A DNA stretch of 64,000 nt. It comes from Apostichopus japonicus (lineage: Eukaryota; Echinodermata; Holothuroidea; Aspidochirotida; Stichopodidae). A model generated the notes under the pieces. That model did no database searches. It had not been told where the DNA came from and saw only the letters and a program-made list of their open reading frames with translations. Made by a program: the position numbers and the translations under genes. Position 1 is the stretch's first letter. The number at the start of each line of letters is the position of its first letter. Location: NCBI RefSeq assembly GCF_037975245.1, contig NC_092582.1:10270001-10334000 (forward strand), in the 5' to 3' direction. Shown here piece by piece: positions 1 to 13,000 of this stretch.

Positions 1-170
1 CAACTGTATACCTGGACATCCCCGACATGACTACATGAGTGTATATAAGAAACATTTTCTTTTTCATGGATGGTGGGGGGGGGGAGTGCCTACTGTACAA
101 GCCTAGAAGTACAGGTTTATCATTTTCTTTGTTATATTTTATACTTTTTTGTGAGACAAATTGCAATCTC

Positions 171-598
171 ACCCGACACAGCGACATTATCCCGCCTACG
201 TGTTGTTGAACAATGTATGTTTTTCTGGAGGTAGCTGCACTGTGTTAAAATAATAAATACGGTAACTAAATAGGAGCTTAAAAAATATACTGTCCTATTT
301 TTCCCCTTCAAAGTGATGTTACCATTTTTTCTTCTTCTAATTTACCAATTTTTTGGGGAAGTGTAAATTTCTAAAACGTGACACACCCGACACAGCGACA
401 TTATCCCGCCTACGTGTTGTTGAACAATGTATGTTTTTCTGGAGGTAGCCGAGTACTGTGTTAAAATAATAAATACGGGAACTAAATAGGAGCTTAAAAA
501 ATATACTGTCCTATTTTTCCCCTTCAAAGTGATGTTACCATTTTTTCTTCTTCTAATTTACCAAATTTTTGGGGAAATGTAAATTTCTAAAACGTGAG
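171..598. repeat. Tandem duplication, about 214-bp unit, two copies
   Basis: Two adjacent near-identical copies (about 171-384 and 385-598). Both start with ACCCGACACAGCGACATTAT and end in the stretch before AACGTGA. They differ by a few bases, for example TAGCTGCACTG against TAGCCGAGTACTG. No coding capacity is visible. It lies downstream of the PHPT1 exon, so it is probably inside a PHPT1 intron. The function is unknown. Confidence 0.85.
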
Positions 599-599
599 A

Positions 600-815
600 T
601 CATAAAATAAAGAATGTTTAGATGCAACTTGTAAGGCCTCAGAAGTGCCGTTTCCGGCAATCTGAGAGGCATCTTTTGCCAAAAATTTTCTTGTACGCTA
701 CGCGCCAACCGATGGTGGCACTCCGCTTACAGTAGATAGTATCAAGGGAACTTTTGGGCACAACAATTTCTGCCCCCCCCCCCAAACTGAAATGGTCCTG
801 TACGCCTATGCATCT
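600..815. mobile_element. hAT-like nonautonomous element remnant
   Basis: This stretch shares a diagnostic block (a fragment like GTACGCTACGCGCCAACC followed by ATGGTGGC, then CTCCGCTTA and a poly-C tract) with about 48,985-49,132 and 49,440-49,627. The copy at 48,985 forms the right half of an element with CAGTGGCGGAGC termini and an 8-bp target duplication. This copy has no recognisable terminal repeats, so it is a decayed fragment of the same family. Confidence 0.5.
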
Positions 816-1183
816 GAAGCAGGAATATGTAGGAATTTTTCCTTTAGTTATCATGAGCTTTTTTGCATGGCATATCCATTGAGGCTATCTCTTCATGATG
901 CTTGTTTTTACTTTTAAACTAAGCTTGTTCTGCTCATTCATTGTTAGCCTTAGGCAGTCTATACGGCTCTAGGCTAGATATCCATACAATTACAAAACAC
1001 AGACAATACTTTTGGAACTTCAGTGTACAGTCCGATCGCGGACTGTAGATAGGATATTTCACTGACCAGTACCAAGGGTCAAAGGCTAAGTTACCATTAA
1101 TAACACAAAGATAGCCTACAGTACAGCATACAGTATCATAAACTGTACTGTGGCCTAACTTTAGGCCAACTGTTACACTTTAC

Positions 1184-1307
1184 CATGGTATTCTCCCCAT
1201 GCGTATCCCCGCAGAAAGAACTGCTCATTGCTTCCTTTTGTGGCCTTGATTAGAACGTACTTGAACACACCGGAAGGGTCGATATCAACTACTGGTAGTC
1301 CACTCAT
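1184..1307 (-). CDS. PHPT1: PHPT1 first coding exon (phosphohistidine phosphatase, 5' part)
   Basis: The minus-strand exon encodes 41 codons plus one base, with start ATG at 1307-1305 and a GTAAAG donor right after 1184. It contains VDIDPSGVFKYVLIK and RGYAWGEYH, the N-terminal half of the Janus/PHPT1 fold. Human PHPT1 has VDIDSDGVFKYVLI and RGYKWAEYH, and the last His of the latter is the catalytic His53; here it is His41. The exon boundary after YH fits the family. The remaining exons, with the CECxGGGRISH and GYSxxxG regions, are not visible to the left and must lie outside the window. An in-frame upstream ATG pair could extend the N-terminus by nine residues; I chose the ATG nearest the conserved core. 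The enzyme removes phosphate from histidine in the cytosol. Confidence 0.85.
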
Positions 1308-2530
1308 ACCTTGAACAGTTCGGACACTCATCATGCAATGAAAAATACGGAAAATACGATTTTTGGAGAAAAGCATTTGACGCTGCTAATCCAACTTAGG
1401 GTTCTCGGTAACACCAACACCTTTGCTCTTTAACAGCAGACGACAAGCACAGAGGGAGTACAGTTATATATCTCATCCCATTCCACAGTAGTTAAAGGCA
1501 ATATAGACCATGTGTATATTGTGTTTTAAATGAAAGACCAAGTTGAAAATTATTACGTACATATAATATCTAGTAACGCGTGGTTGTAGATAATGTCTTA
1601 AAGCTGTTTGATGAAGGCAAACGGCGTTATTATGTCACATTTCCATTTTGTCTGGGAAGTGGAAGTAATAGCATTTACATACGTAATCCATTTGGCGTTG
1701 AATAAAAGAGACCATGGTCGCTGACCCACTTTTGTACATACACCATAAATTTCATATTTACCGGCGCAAATCGTCTGGTACTCTCACTCACGGAAATTTG
1801 CTGGTACTCTGGTTACAACTTACAACATGCATTATACTAGTGGTAGTAGTACTAGACTAGTGGTACATTTAGTTACAGCCTCCACTAACGTCAGGCTCAG
1901 GGCCTACCAATTACTAACTACTACTATCATTGGTATTAATTGTTTTGAAACTTACCACTATCAGTTTTCATAATTATTCAATCATTAAATTTTTTTTAAA
2001 ATATGTTGTATTAGGTTTATAGGAATAACACGAACGTTATGCCAAACGTTAAGAATCTAACTTTAACTAGGTTAGGCTAGCCTAGGCCTCTTTGAAGTTT
2101 TTTACGTTGAGCTAGTAACAATATGTTGATGGTATCGGATGAATTCGCGATAGTAAGGACTTACTTAGGCTAGGCTAAAGACCATTAATGTTACTTTGTG
2201 ATAGCAGTGTTGACAAGTTGACGATTTCCCTGGATTTGCTCAGTGGTTAAAGATCTGCTTTATTGGCACCAATTATGGCATGCTAGGCCTATAGCTAGGA
2301 AAGTTTTGTGATGATGTAATCGACCAGCTAATCATAAAATGACCTCAGGCCCTACAATTAGCCTGCATTCCTTTTTAACACCATTAGGCTCTTTGTGTAA
2401 ACACTGTGAGGAAATATGTTCATGTGTAAAGTGTAGTTTATTATACAGTGTTCACACAAAGACCCTCATACAAGAAAAAATATGTGGTAAACGTTGCAGA
2501 CGTATTGGTAAAAAGAGGTCATTTTACGAT
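1308..2530. other. Intergenic, presumed PHPT1 5' region
   Basis: No ORF of coding character. The stretch is AT-rich with short CCTAGGCCT-like repeats around 2,085-2,100. The PHPT1 promoter should lie here, because that gene is transcribed leftward from 1307, but no TATA box or convincing site cluster was found. Confidence 0.4.
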
Positions 2531-3371
2531 CAAGACAGGTCAATTAAGTAACCTCAAGAAGCTTTTCCATTACAATGGTTATAGTTGGGGACTTGAGGTC
2601 TATACAGCAGACCTTTGTGCTCTATCTTTTTAGTTAGGGATGCACCGGATCTCCGGTCCGGCCGGACTATCCGGCCGGATAGTGAGCAATTATCCGGTTC
2701 CGGCCGGATATTTTTCAAAATCCGGCCGGATCTTTTTCAAAATCTGGCCTGAATTATTCCTTAAAAAGGTGTTGGTATTAACTTAAATCAATGTAAACTA
2801 TTTCCAAAAATTAATAAAAACATTCTAAGTAAGGAAAAATTAAGTTTAACATGTTTAATTTAATTTTCTCAATGGTCTGACCCATTAAATGGGGTCTTAA
2901 TTTCCCCTTCTTTATAATATGCATATACCTCACCTAACATTTGCTCCTTGTTTCATATTTGTACTACAAAATCCGGTTCCGGCCGGATCCAAAAATTTGG
3001 ATCCGGTGCATCCCAATTTTTAGTTTAATGGTTCGAATAGATTCTACCAGAAATACATGTTTACTTGCAGAGTTATGTAGTCAAACTGTTCGACGCACTG
3101 AAAACATTCCCTATCTCCCCCCCCCCCATCTTCGCATGCGATTTACAACCAAGACAGGTCAATTACATAACCTCAAGAAGCTTTTCCATTACAGTGGTTA
3201 TAGTTGGGGACTTGGGGTCTATACAGCAGACCTTTAAGCTCTATCTTTTTTATTTTAATGGTTCGAATAGATTCTACCAGAAATACATGTTTACTTGCAG
3301 AGTTATGTAGTCAAACTGTTCGACGCACTGAAAACATTCCCTATCTCCCCCCCCCCCCCCATCTTCGCACG
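2531..3371. repeat. Tandem duplication, about 225-bp unit; copy 1 interrupted by a MITE
   Basis: Copy 1 is 2531-2634 plus 3017-3149 and copy 2 is 3150-3371. Both begin CAAGACAGGTCAATTA and run through GACGCACTGAAAACATTC into a poly-C tract and ATCTTCGCA. Copy 2 lacks the 382-bp insert that splits copy 1, so it preserves an empty target site. Confidence 0.85.
2635..3016. mobile_element. hAT-type MITE, 382 bp, with 8-bp target duplication
   Basis: The ends are TAGGGATGCACCGGATC and, at the other end, GATCCGGTGCATCCCAA: inverted repeats of about 15 bp. The flanking 8-bp duplication TTTTTAGT is at 2627-2634 and 3017-3024. Both the TIR start (TAGGGATGCACC) and the 8-bp duplication are typical of hAT transposons. 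The interior holds several CCGGCCGGAT repeats near each end and no ORF, so it is nonautonomous. Confidence 0.85.
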
Positions 3372-3975
3372 TGTTATAGTTTACTGTATAAATCTGCTAA
3401 ATGGTTAAAATAATCCACGAAAAATGCCACAAGGAGTAGCTTTGAGTGATCCAGTAATAGTAGGCTTACACGACTAGGATATATACTATATGCCCTTCCT
3501 TATTGCAAATTTAAAAGAAACTAATGTGATTTTCCATTGGATAATGTGCTTGGTGCAATTAAAAATCACAATGTCTTGCTGAACAGAAGTAGCTTTGAAG
3601 AAGTCTTCATGAGCTGGTGTCAACAGTTTCTAGGGACTTTCCAGGTGGCTCATCATCCGCATTGAAAATTTGCGATAAACGGTTACTACTGACAATAACT
3701 TGCCCACAAACCCATGTCGAAATACAATTTGAAAATGTTGACTCTTTAGATTTTATACCATCAACAACTCTGGAAGTTTGTCACCCTAGCTTTCATAATT
3801 TCCTCAGTTACAATCAATACTCATATCTCCATTGTTTACCATGATATAGGTTGATATTTTTAGTGTAACCAGCTCAAGTCTTTGTTGTCTTTCATGTTCT
3901 CAGTTTTTATGGAATCGGTAATTGGTCGATTAACATGAAAGAAACTCTGAGACAAAAGAAAGTGGTGACAGAAAT
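3372..3975. promoter_or_regulatory. Presumed VARS2 promoter and 5'UTR region
   Basis: This is the sequence directly upstream of the chosen VARS2 start codon at 3976. It contains a short upstream ORF starting at the ATG in TTTTTATGGAATCGG (about 3908) that stops before 3976. No TATA box or CpG-rich core was recognised, so the assignment rests on position only. Confidence 0.3.
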
Positions 3976-4044
3976 ATGCTGAGGAAATCGATCACCCATC
4001 GGACAGGATGGCAAAACTTGTGGCTGTATAAGACAATAACACAG
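3976..4044 (+). CDS. VARS2: VARS2 exon 1, predicted mitochondrial presequence
   Basis: Starts [16 protein letters not shown]: basic, hydroxylated and hydrophobic, with no acidic residue, as expected of a mitochondrial targeting peptide. It ends in phase 0 at a CAG/GTATTA donor. No homology supports it directly; the support is phase agreement with exon 2 and the presequence character. Confidence 0.5.
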
Positions 4045-7000
4045 GTATTAGGGAAGTGTAATTTTTTTCTCCCATGTGGGTTCAGAGAAGTGATACATAC
4101 TCTGGTTATACCTAAACATCATAAAACAACACTGTTTGTTGTAATTGGATGTATGCCCCCCCCCAGTGTGATTTTATTCTCCCCTCCTCCCATTACATGG
4201 TGACAAGTTCAGTATTTGTTTATTCCTTGCCAGAGGCAAAAGTAATCTTTGCAATGGTGTTTGCATTTGAGTGTATTTGGTTGTGTGGCGCCTCTAAAAC
4301 CGTATTGTGGGGTGAATTTCATATTTGGTATGTGGATGCACCTTATTGAGTACAAGAACCCAATTGTTTTCTGTAGAGGTTCGGAGGTCAACAGAGGGCA
4401 AGATCTGAAAACCTTTAAACACAATACTCATAAGTGATCTTCTACTTAATGAAGTGATTTCTATTTTCTTCCAGATGAACAAAGTTTCTTTTTGGAAGAA
4501 CCAAAGCCCTGCATAAAATATTTTTGGCAAGGAATCACAAAGCCTTTTGGCCTTCTGGTTTAACAAAGCATTATTACACCATACACAAGGAGATGTCTGA
4601 TTGTAATATCATCATTGTGTAGTAGTTTCATATTACATATATCAAATACTAACCTCACAATTATTTTTTATATTTTGCATCATTTACTATTTTCTTTAGA
4701 AAAGCCAGAGACGCCTATTGAGTCTGTCCTGTATAAGACATGAAAAGAAAAAAGGTGAGGCAAAGTTTTAGACAATAATACTTCATATTTACTGCTTTGT
4801 TTTGAAATTACTTGCAGAACTCAGGAGGTATCTAGGTCAAGGCTCAACTGAACGACTGGTTCAAGCTTTGATTTCCTCCTATCTGGATAACTGCAACAGT
4901 TTGTATGTGAATTTGTCAGTTTCTCATTATAGCTCCCCCTTCAGAGAATTCAGAACGCTACTGCGCGCATAGTCTCACTCACTAAAAAGTTTAATCACAT
5001 CACTCCTGTCTCTCAGCGTATCCAGTTTAAGATCCTACTTTTCACCTACAAAGCAATCAACGGGCTTGCCCCTCAATATGTCACTTACCTTCTTACTCCT
5101 TTACGTCACTACTGTTACGCTTCACTCTTCCAATCATGGGCATTTGCAATTAACTCCTGGTCCACGTACCCACCCGCACTCGTTATGGCGTACGTGCCTT
5201 TCCGGCACTGCGCCATCTCTTTGGAACAAACTCCCATTTCACGTTTGTGATTCTCCTTCCTTTTGTATTTTCAAGAGACAACTTAAACATTTCTGTTTGA
5301 TTCCTAGTGTTTGTTTTTTTCTTCCTTTTTTCCTTGGTTCCTTTGTTAGTGCTATATAAGTGTAATTTATTACTATTATTATTATGATTATTATTATTAT
5401 TAGAATTGAACAACAGGTAGATGGTTGAACTCTTATTAAACTTAATATCAATAATACATTCAACTCCTTCCCCACCCTCTCTCTCCCTCCAAAAAAACGT
5501 GGCGTGTATGATCAAGATACATATCAAATAACTAACTGTTGTAAATATTTTCTTTCTTTTTTGTGTCTAGACACTTCATGCCCTCTGCCAAAGTCCTACG
5601 ACCCTAGTTTTGTGGAGTCAGGATGGTACTCCTGGTGGGAACAGAGTGGTTTTTTCTGGCCAGAGTATTCAGTAAGTGTCAATTTCATTAAATGATTACA
5701 TTCTTTACAAGGGAGCTATAATATTTATTCTTTCATGTTGCTACTTTAAAAACAATATCATTTATAATACATTAGAGAGGTGTGGTTTTCTGCTAGCAAG
5801 AACAAGTTTAATAGGAATAAATCCTTTCTAAATAGCAGCTTTGATAAACTTCTCACATGAACTATTACAGAGTATTCCTTCAGTATGTAGTTAACCGTTG
5901 TTTTGTGAAAACTAATTGGCATGCTTTTTTCGTCTCTGTTTTCTTTTCGTACAGTCTAGGAAGAAATTGAAGAATGACAAAGAGAAGCCTTTCATTATGT
6001 GTTTGCCGCCACCTAATGTTACAGGCACCCTTCATCTGGGCCACGCACTCATGGTCGCCATTCAAGATAGCTTGATAAGGTGGTAGGTGCCTCCTCCTTC
6101 CCTTCTCAGCCTTCTTTATATATCCTTTTAGTTGCTGGAAGTATCATTTAATTAAGTAAGAGAGCTAGACTAAGTACTTGTAGCTATTGTATTTGTCTGA
6201 ATTTTACCCATGACCTAAGTTTGTTTTTGATTGTAACTTTATTGCATAGTACTGTTTTCTGTTGATACAGGCACAGAATGCATGGCAGGGAAACACTCTG
6301 GATACCAGGTGTAGACCACGCAGGCATCGCGACCCAGATTGTTGTAGAGAAGAAATTGTGGAAGGAACAGAGAATTCTAAGGCACCAAATGGGAAGGGAA
6401 AAGTTTGTTGAAGAGGTGTGGAGATGGAGGGAAGAGTATGTTCATTGTTTCTCTTATAATTTGATATTATTCATAAACAGCATCTATAAACAATGGTGTG
6501 AAGTGATGGAACAATGGTTATGTGTTTTATTGAGAGTGTTAGTAGAAAACTTGGTGATTGAGAACAAATTTTGGAAAGCAAAGCAATTTGTGAGGTTCTT
6601 TCGAAAGGTGAAGAAACACTGACTTGAAAGTTAAAGTTGAAGGTTTTACAGTCTTGTTTGAGGCCAAGGCTCCCTCACATGACTTTACAACTTAACCCAT
6701 GGTCATTAGTAACTTGTCACACCCACACACCAATGTGTGCACCTCCTGGGGCACCACATCTACATGTCCCTTGGGGGACATCCGATAGGGTGCAGCCACA
6801 AACCAGCACACTCAACTATATTTGAAAGTTACCTCACAAGTCCCTATTTATACACCTGGGTGAAGAGAGGCAATAGAGATAAAGTGCCTTGCCTATGGAA
6901 ACAGTGTAATGATCTGGCCAGGACTTGAAACTGCAAACTTCAGATCTTAGGGTAGTGGGGGGGGGGGGATTCATACTACAGTTGGTCAGTTACATTACCT

Positions 7001-10000
7001 GTATATAGTTCTGGGTCACAGATTCAAATTCTAATGTATTGCATTTGTGTTTTGCTCTTTCAACCCTCACATACATATAAGTGCTCTAGTTTGTTTAAAA
7101 TGCTCGTAACTGTGTGGTCTATAGTAATATCTTCTCAAGAAGAATCTGCCACTATCTTATGGATCGTTTCTTGCACTTTTCCCCATAAACCATTTCATAG
7201 GTGTGGCCATGAAATTGATGAGCAGTTCAAACGATTGGGTGCTTCCTTGGACTGGTCTCGTCCAAATTTTACCATGAGTGAGGTATTATCAATTCACCAA
7301 AAAACTATTAATACTTCTCTTCATCCTAATGTTTAATAGGTTACAATGACAGTAACTGTAGTCAGATGTTCCTCAATACAGTGTACTCAATTCCACTCTT
7401 ACTCCCTCCCTCCTCCCCACACTCCCCCTATACCCACCCCCCCCCCCCCCCCCCCCTCCCCCAACACACACATGGGAAATTTACCAGAAGGTGGTGATGA
7501 GGTCTCTGTCTTGATATCAGTTGGTCAGCAATATATATTATTCTTTAGGTTTATATCTTCATTCCTTTTTTTGTATACCATTGTTTTCATGACATCAGTA
7601 TTAGCAGAGGTATATCTCTACCTTCCTCCAACCCCTCTGCTACCCCCTTCCTCCAGAGAAATACACATAATTATCATTCCTTCTGAAGCATGAACATTGG
7701 GATAAAAGTGGTCCTTAGATTTTTGTCATCTCATATTAAAGGAGGTGTATGTATGGCATAGACAACATGTTCTGTGGTTAAAAAACATTTCATAATAATA
7801 AACATCAGATTATAAACGTCTCATAATAAACATCTCATATTAAATTAGGTGTATATATGGCATAGATAACATGTTCTGTGGTTTTTATGTTGATAATGGG
7901 CCTACTGTACAAAACTCACATTTTGCAGGTTCATGTGCTTGGGAGGAGAGCAACTTGGTGAACATAAGATAAAAATCACAAGGTATAAGCATTTGCAGAA
8001 ATAGTCGAAGGTAAACTGACAGTTATCATTGTTATGAATTGTTCCATTCCTACCTTATAAAAAAATATAAAAAAATAAAAACAAGAAAAAAGTGACATCC
8101 AAATTTATTTCCCTTTGACTGCTATTTTGATGTAGGAGTTTTCCAGAGCAGTGCAAGAAGCTTTCATTACCCTCCATGAAGATGGTACAATCTATCGCGG
8201 CAACAGACTCGTTAACTGGTCATGCTCATTAAGATCTACCATTTCTGACATAGAGGTAAATATTGGTTAATGGATGAGGTCATTCTATTAATGTCTGATA
8301 AATTTATATATTATATTTTTGTCAAACACAGAACCATCTACAAGGTGGATCCTTTTTTTTGTGCAAAATTTAGCAATTTTTTGTAATGGTAAATTCTGTT
8401 TTTGCCAATTATGTCTATCTCTTTTTTCCAGCTTGTTCATAATTTTCTTGTTCTTAATTTTTGGTTGCTGACTTTTTTAGACAGTGATCAAAGAGTATTC
8501 CTACTACCAGTGACAAAAACTGTGTATACATCGAACACATTGCCTTTCATCTTGGTTTTCCTTTTTCACCAAATAGCCTAAAATTTCACAAAGTAAACCC
8601 TTGAATAAATTGGCACATTCTGTTATACATTTTGTCTGTTATCCTTAGTTTGTTGATATCTTTATTAGTTTGTGTTGTCTGGGATTTAATACTGTCCCGT
8701 TCAAAACAAATTCAAAAGTGAAATTGGGTGAATGTTAAGTATCACATGTTACATTGTTTTGACTAAGTTATCACTTTTTGTATTAAATACTTACAATATT
8801 GTTGTAGTATTATGCGAATAAAACGGTATAAAGTATTTAAAGCATTTTCGCTTGGGAGTTATAATTGGCTCATGAACTTCAACTTCTATTTCTTGCTTTT
8901 AGGTTGAAAAACAGTCAATTGAGGGTGCCACTGCATTTCAAGTTCCTGGTTATCAAGATCCTATCCAGTTTGGTTATATGTACTACTTTTCATACCCTGT
9001 GGTTGGATCAGGTAAATTTTAATTAAAAAATTCTTACTTTGCAATTTTTCATAGTACCCAAATCGAAACACGCCATTTCTGCACTTGTTGATCGTGTAAC
9101 GCCCCCTGAACCCCAGCCGAGTGGTATTGTGGGTTATAAGGCAGCTGGAGGGCACTAGATGTCACATGCAGGGGAGAGGGGGAGGCGAAGACTAATGCCA
9201 GCAGGGCTTGAACCAATACACACAAATAGAGAAGAATATAGTTTAGAGAACTAGGTCTCATTCACCCAATTTAGTTAATTAACTTAAAACAAAAACTTGA
9301 CAAAAATAAGGAAGTGTCTTTGTGCTGTACACAAATGAAAGCAAACAACGAGCAGAGATTCAATTTAACTAAATAACAAATAAACTACGTACCAGGGCGT
9401 GGGCAGCATGGCTCGCAAGAATCACGAGAGTGAATACCCAATGCAGGGCACCAAAGGCAGACTGTGCAAATACTGTGCAATGTGGTCCCACCCTGATTGG
9501 CTTTACAACACCTTTTGGGAGGGCCCTGGGCGTGTTCGAATTACGGGGTACACGCATCCCGAAGACCCCATGGCGTAACAATAGTGCACAAAAGTTTCAA
9601 TATTTATGTGGTTCAGTTTATATTCAAGGTCATTAGTTGGAGAGAATGAAAAACTTCACAAATAAATCTTTCGGAGTTTGGATCACTAGGCCCACATAAA
9701 GCCCCCCGCCCCCCCCCCCCCCCAAAAAAGTAAGTTTAATACTTTAGAAAATAGCTTTCAAATTCAATGTCTAACTTAAGTTAGGAATTTCAAATAAAAT
9801 CATATCCGCTCCCACAACTGGTGTAGAAGAGATTCATCATTGCTTTGCCCCATTTACCCAATTTTATGCTATTTATTTCCATGTTAAAATGGTTGTGTTT
9901 TTATGTCACAAAATATTGGATTTAGACTGTAAAGGTGTGAAGGAACAATGTGTATCACAAAAGTGTCTGTCGCATAATTTGTTGATGGTGGTTAGATCTA

Positions 10001-13000
10001 CCTCTCCCTTAATAATAACTGTGAGTGGTTCAATCAGAAAGTCTAACAATGTGTGAAGTATATTTGTGCACTAATGACTCTAGTTCCTCTTTCAAAGTAA
10101 ATATCAAAGTAAATATATATTATTGTGAACATTTTTTAAGCATCTTTTACACAGATGAACAAAGAAACTTGAATTAGCCTATCCCCTACATGCAATTGGA
10201 ATGTCCAACTTCATTGATTGCTCTATAATAGTGTGGTTGTGAAGTTAGTAGACTCAATTGCCAATGTACAGAACATCCAAAAGTTTTGTCTCTGGCATAA
10301 TTATAGTTTCTGTTTTGGGAGAATAAACTTTTGTCACCAACTGTAGCATAGATTAGTGAGATCATAAGAACTCAGTATTTCTTCATTTTGATATTCTAGG
10401 GAGTGAAATTCCAGTAGCCACAACAAGAATTGAGACAATGCTTGGAGATGTTGCCATCGCTGTCCACCCAGAAGATACAAGATATAAACATCTGATTGGT
10501 CAAGAAGTCATCCATCCATTTGTTGATAGGTTGTTGCCAATAATAACAAGTGAAACAGTGGACATGGAATTTGGAACAGGTAAGAAGTAATGTCTTTTCA
10601 TATTAAATCTAGGTTGGATAATTGTTCTTCATGAATGGAATGAAAATTTGATACTGAACCATTTCCAGAGGTCATGTTAATTGAGTTTAAGATAATTATC
10701 TAACTCTGTACCCAGTGAGGTAATTCTTAAAGGCAGTGCCTTCAACCTTGTTTCAAACCATAATCTTGGTGTAGTTGTTTGATGATCAACTCACTTGTCA
10801 CTACCACTTTGTTTATTTAGTGAAAAAAATTAATCATAGATTGTACTGCCTTCATAAATAAGTTTAATATCGATAGACGTTTGCTTAATATGTGTTATCA
10901 CTCTGTGATATGCAGTGTGGTGTATTGCATCGTATGTTGGGGGTGGGAATGCTGGTTAGTGGTTAGAGCAGTATTGATTCCACTATTAAACTAGCTGGCC
11001 TACATTTTGGTAGAAACCCAGCATCCTGTGGGGCCTCATCCTATCAAAATTTTCATGAGGCTAAACTTAATTCTGTTCTCTGCAAACAAACAAAAAGTCA
11101 CTGTCTATATATATATATGGATCTGGACAGGGTAATCACTCAAAGAGGACAAATGAGACTTTGGAATGCTGCCACAAACCATCAAGCATCTTTTTGTTTT
11201 GTTTCTTTGTCTTCTTTCTTCTTCTTTTCACCTCTTTTTCTAGTCAGTATTCTGTCATTGCCTTCCTGATGTATATACATTAAAGCTGACTTCCAATCTT
11301 TGCTATTTTCTGGGGTGTTATCTCTAGTTTATACAGGAACTATATTCCTTAGGTCACTGGATTCAATGCTCATTTTGTTGTCACTAATTTCTGTTTTTCT
11401 TTTTTTCTGAATGTAGTTGATCTATAAACAAATAAAACGTCAGTTAGATATTGATATGATATTATAAACAGTAAGGAAAGAATATTGTCCAACTCTGTCA
11501 TGTAATTTTCAACAGAGTTATCCAAAAGATATCTGAAATGTATAAAAGACCAGTTAAGAGGAACCAATCATATAGTGTACAGATTTGAAGTGTTGCGAAC
11601 ATTCAGTTATGCTACTGTAGAAAGTAAAATAATGACTGAAAACTGCATTTAATTATAAACGACTGGGTAAAAGGCAACTAGCTATTTTGACTAATTATTT
11701 TAAAAGCTTGCCAACAATTTATACCCAATTTACAATGTGCAATGAACCATTTAACAGTCTTGCCTCTGTAGACTGAGGTGAGCACTTCTTTGTAGACCAC
11801 GAGAGCATAGATTTTGTTAAAGTAACGCACGGACTGTGTCGTTTTTATGATATTATTTCGTTTACTTTATAGTTTTCCAAGTGTGACTGCCAGTGGCAGC
11901 TCCACGATATTAACTTTAATTTAACTCCGGCCAGAGTCTACACTACATTCATTTTAATTTATTTTGTTTATCACGGATGAATTTTCTTGGTATATTTTGG
12001 GGCAAGAGATTAACAGGATTGGTTAATATTCTTATCTGAAAGACCTTGCAGATGTATTTAACAAGGACTCACCAATATATCTTTCTCTCTCTTATAACTA
12101 CAGGTGCCGTTAAGATCACTCCTGCTCACGATTTTAATGATTATGATGTAGGACAGAGGCACAATTTAGACCTTGTGAACATTTTAACTGAGGATGGTAA
12201 AATTTGCTCATCAAATTCACAATTTCATGTGAGTTAATAGTTCATTATTATTCATACCCATTTGTTTATGGTACTTTCAATATATAAGTAAAATAATGTA
12301 AAGTTGAAACAAATTCAGATGTCAGGCGACATCATGTCAATTATAGGATTTTATCAGGTGAACTGAGCTGTAACTGTGATATATTTTTGCATCCATATCT
12401 AAATTTGATTAAATTAGTGTGTGTAATTCGATGAATGTATCTGCCAACCAAGATCAAATTAGCCAGATAAATGTTATTAATCTCCTATACCTCTGAACAA
12501 GGGTTGCTCAAAACAGCCTTTTTGCATTTGGTTAATATCTACTTGATCAAATCTTCAATAATGTTGTTGAAGATAGGATTGCAAAGTTGGTCGCAAAAAT
12601 GGAGACAATGTTGTCTTAGGTTATTCATCAAATGAAGGTCTATATTAGTGATGATTAAATGGTGTGAAGACTTACGCACAAAGAAACGTCTCATGCAGGT
12701 AATCTGACCTAGTTTCAAATGAGGTGTAACAGAAGTGTTAGACACCACCATCGATCCCAGAAAATACACACACAGATTGCTACTGTCGGTAATAAGACAC
12801 TAGTGTATGGTCAATTCATACAGCTACGGTCAATACCCACAACACTGTGTACATAGCAGAGATGGACATCTCAGGTCTAGGTAAAAGATAACAAGGTATC
12901 ATGTTTCATTACTGTCTGCTTTTTTTAGCGACACAAACAAAAACTCATTTGCAGGCAACGGAAAGTTAACTTTTTCAGATGGCCACACACGGTTTGGGGC

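Noticed and set aside
4700-4740. Exon 2 of VARS2 read in the frame [12 protein letters not shown]
   Set aside because: It resembles the VLYEIPT stretch of human VARS2 but meets an in-frame TGA and does not join exon 3 in phase. The other frame is open and fits both neighbours.
5183-5527. Minus-strand ORFs rich in Asn and Ile
   Set aside because: They are produced by the ATT microsatellite tail of the L2-like LINE.
6436-6622. Extension of the VARS2 exon 5 reading frame past the donor
   Set aside because: The frame is open, but similarity to ValRS ends exactly at the GTATGT donor and resumes in phase at 7,201.
7929-7985. Possible extra VARS2 exon after TTTTGCAG
   Set aside because: Exon 6 joins exon 7 directly in phase and matches the family without a gap; the segment has no ValRS similarity.
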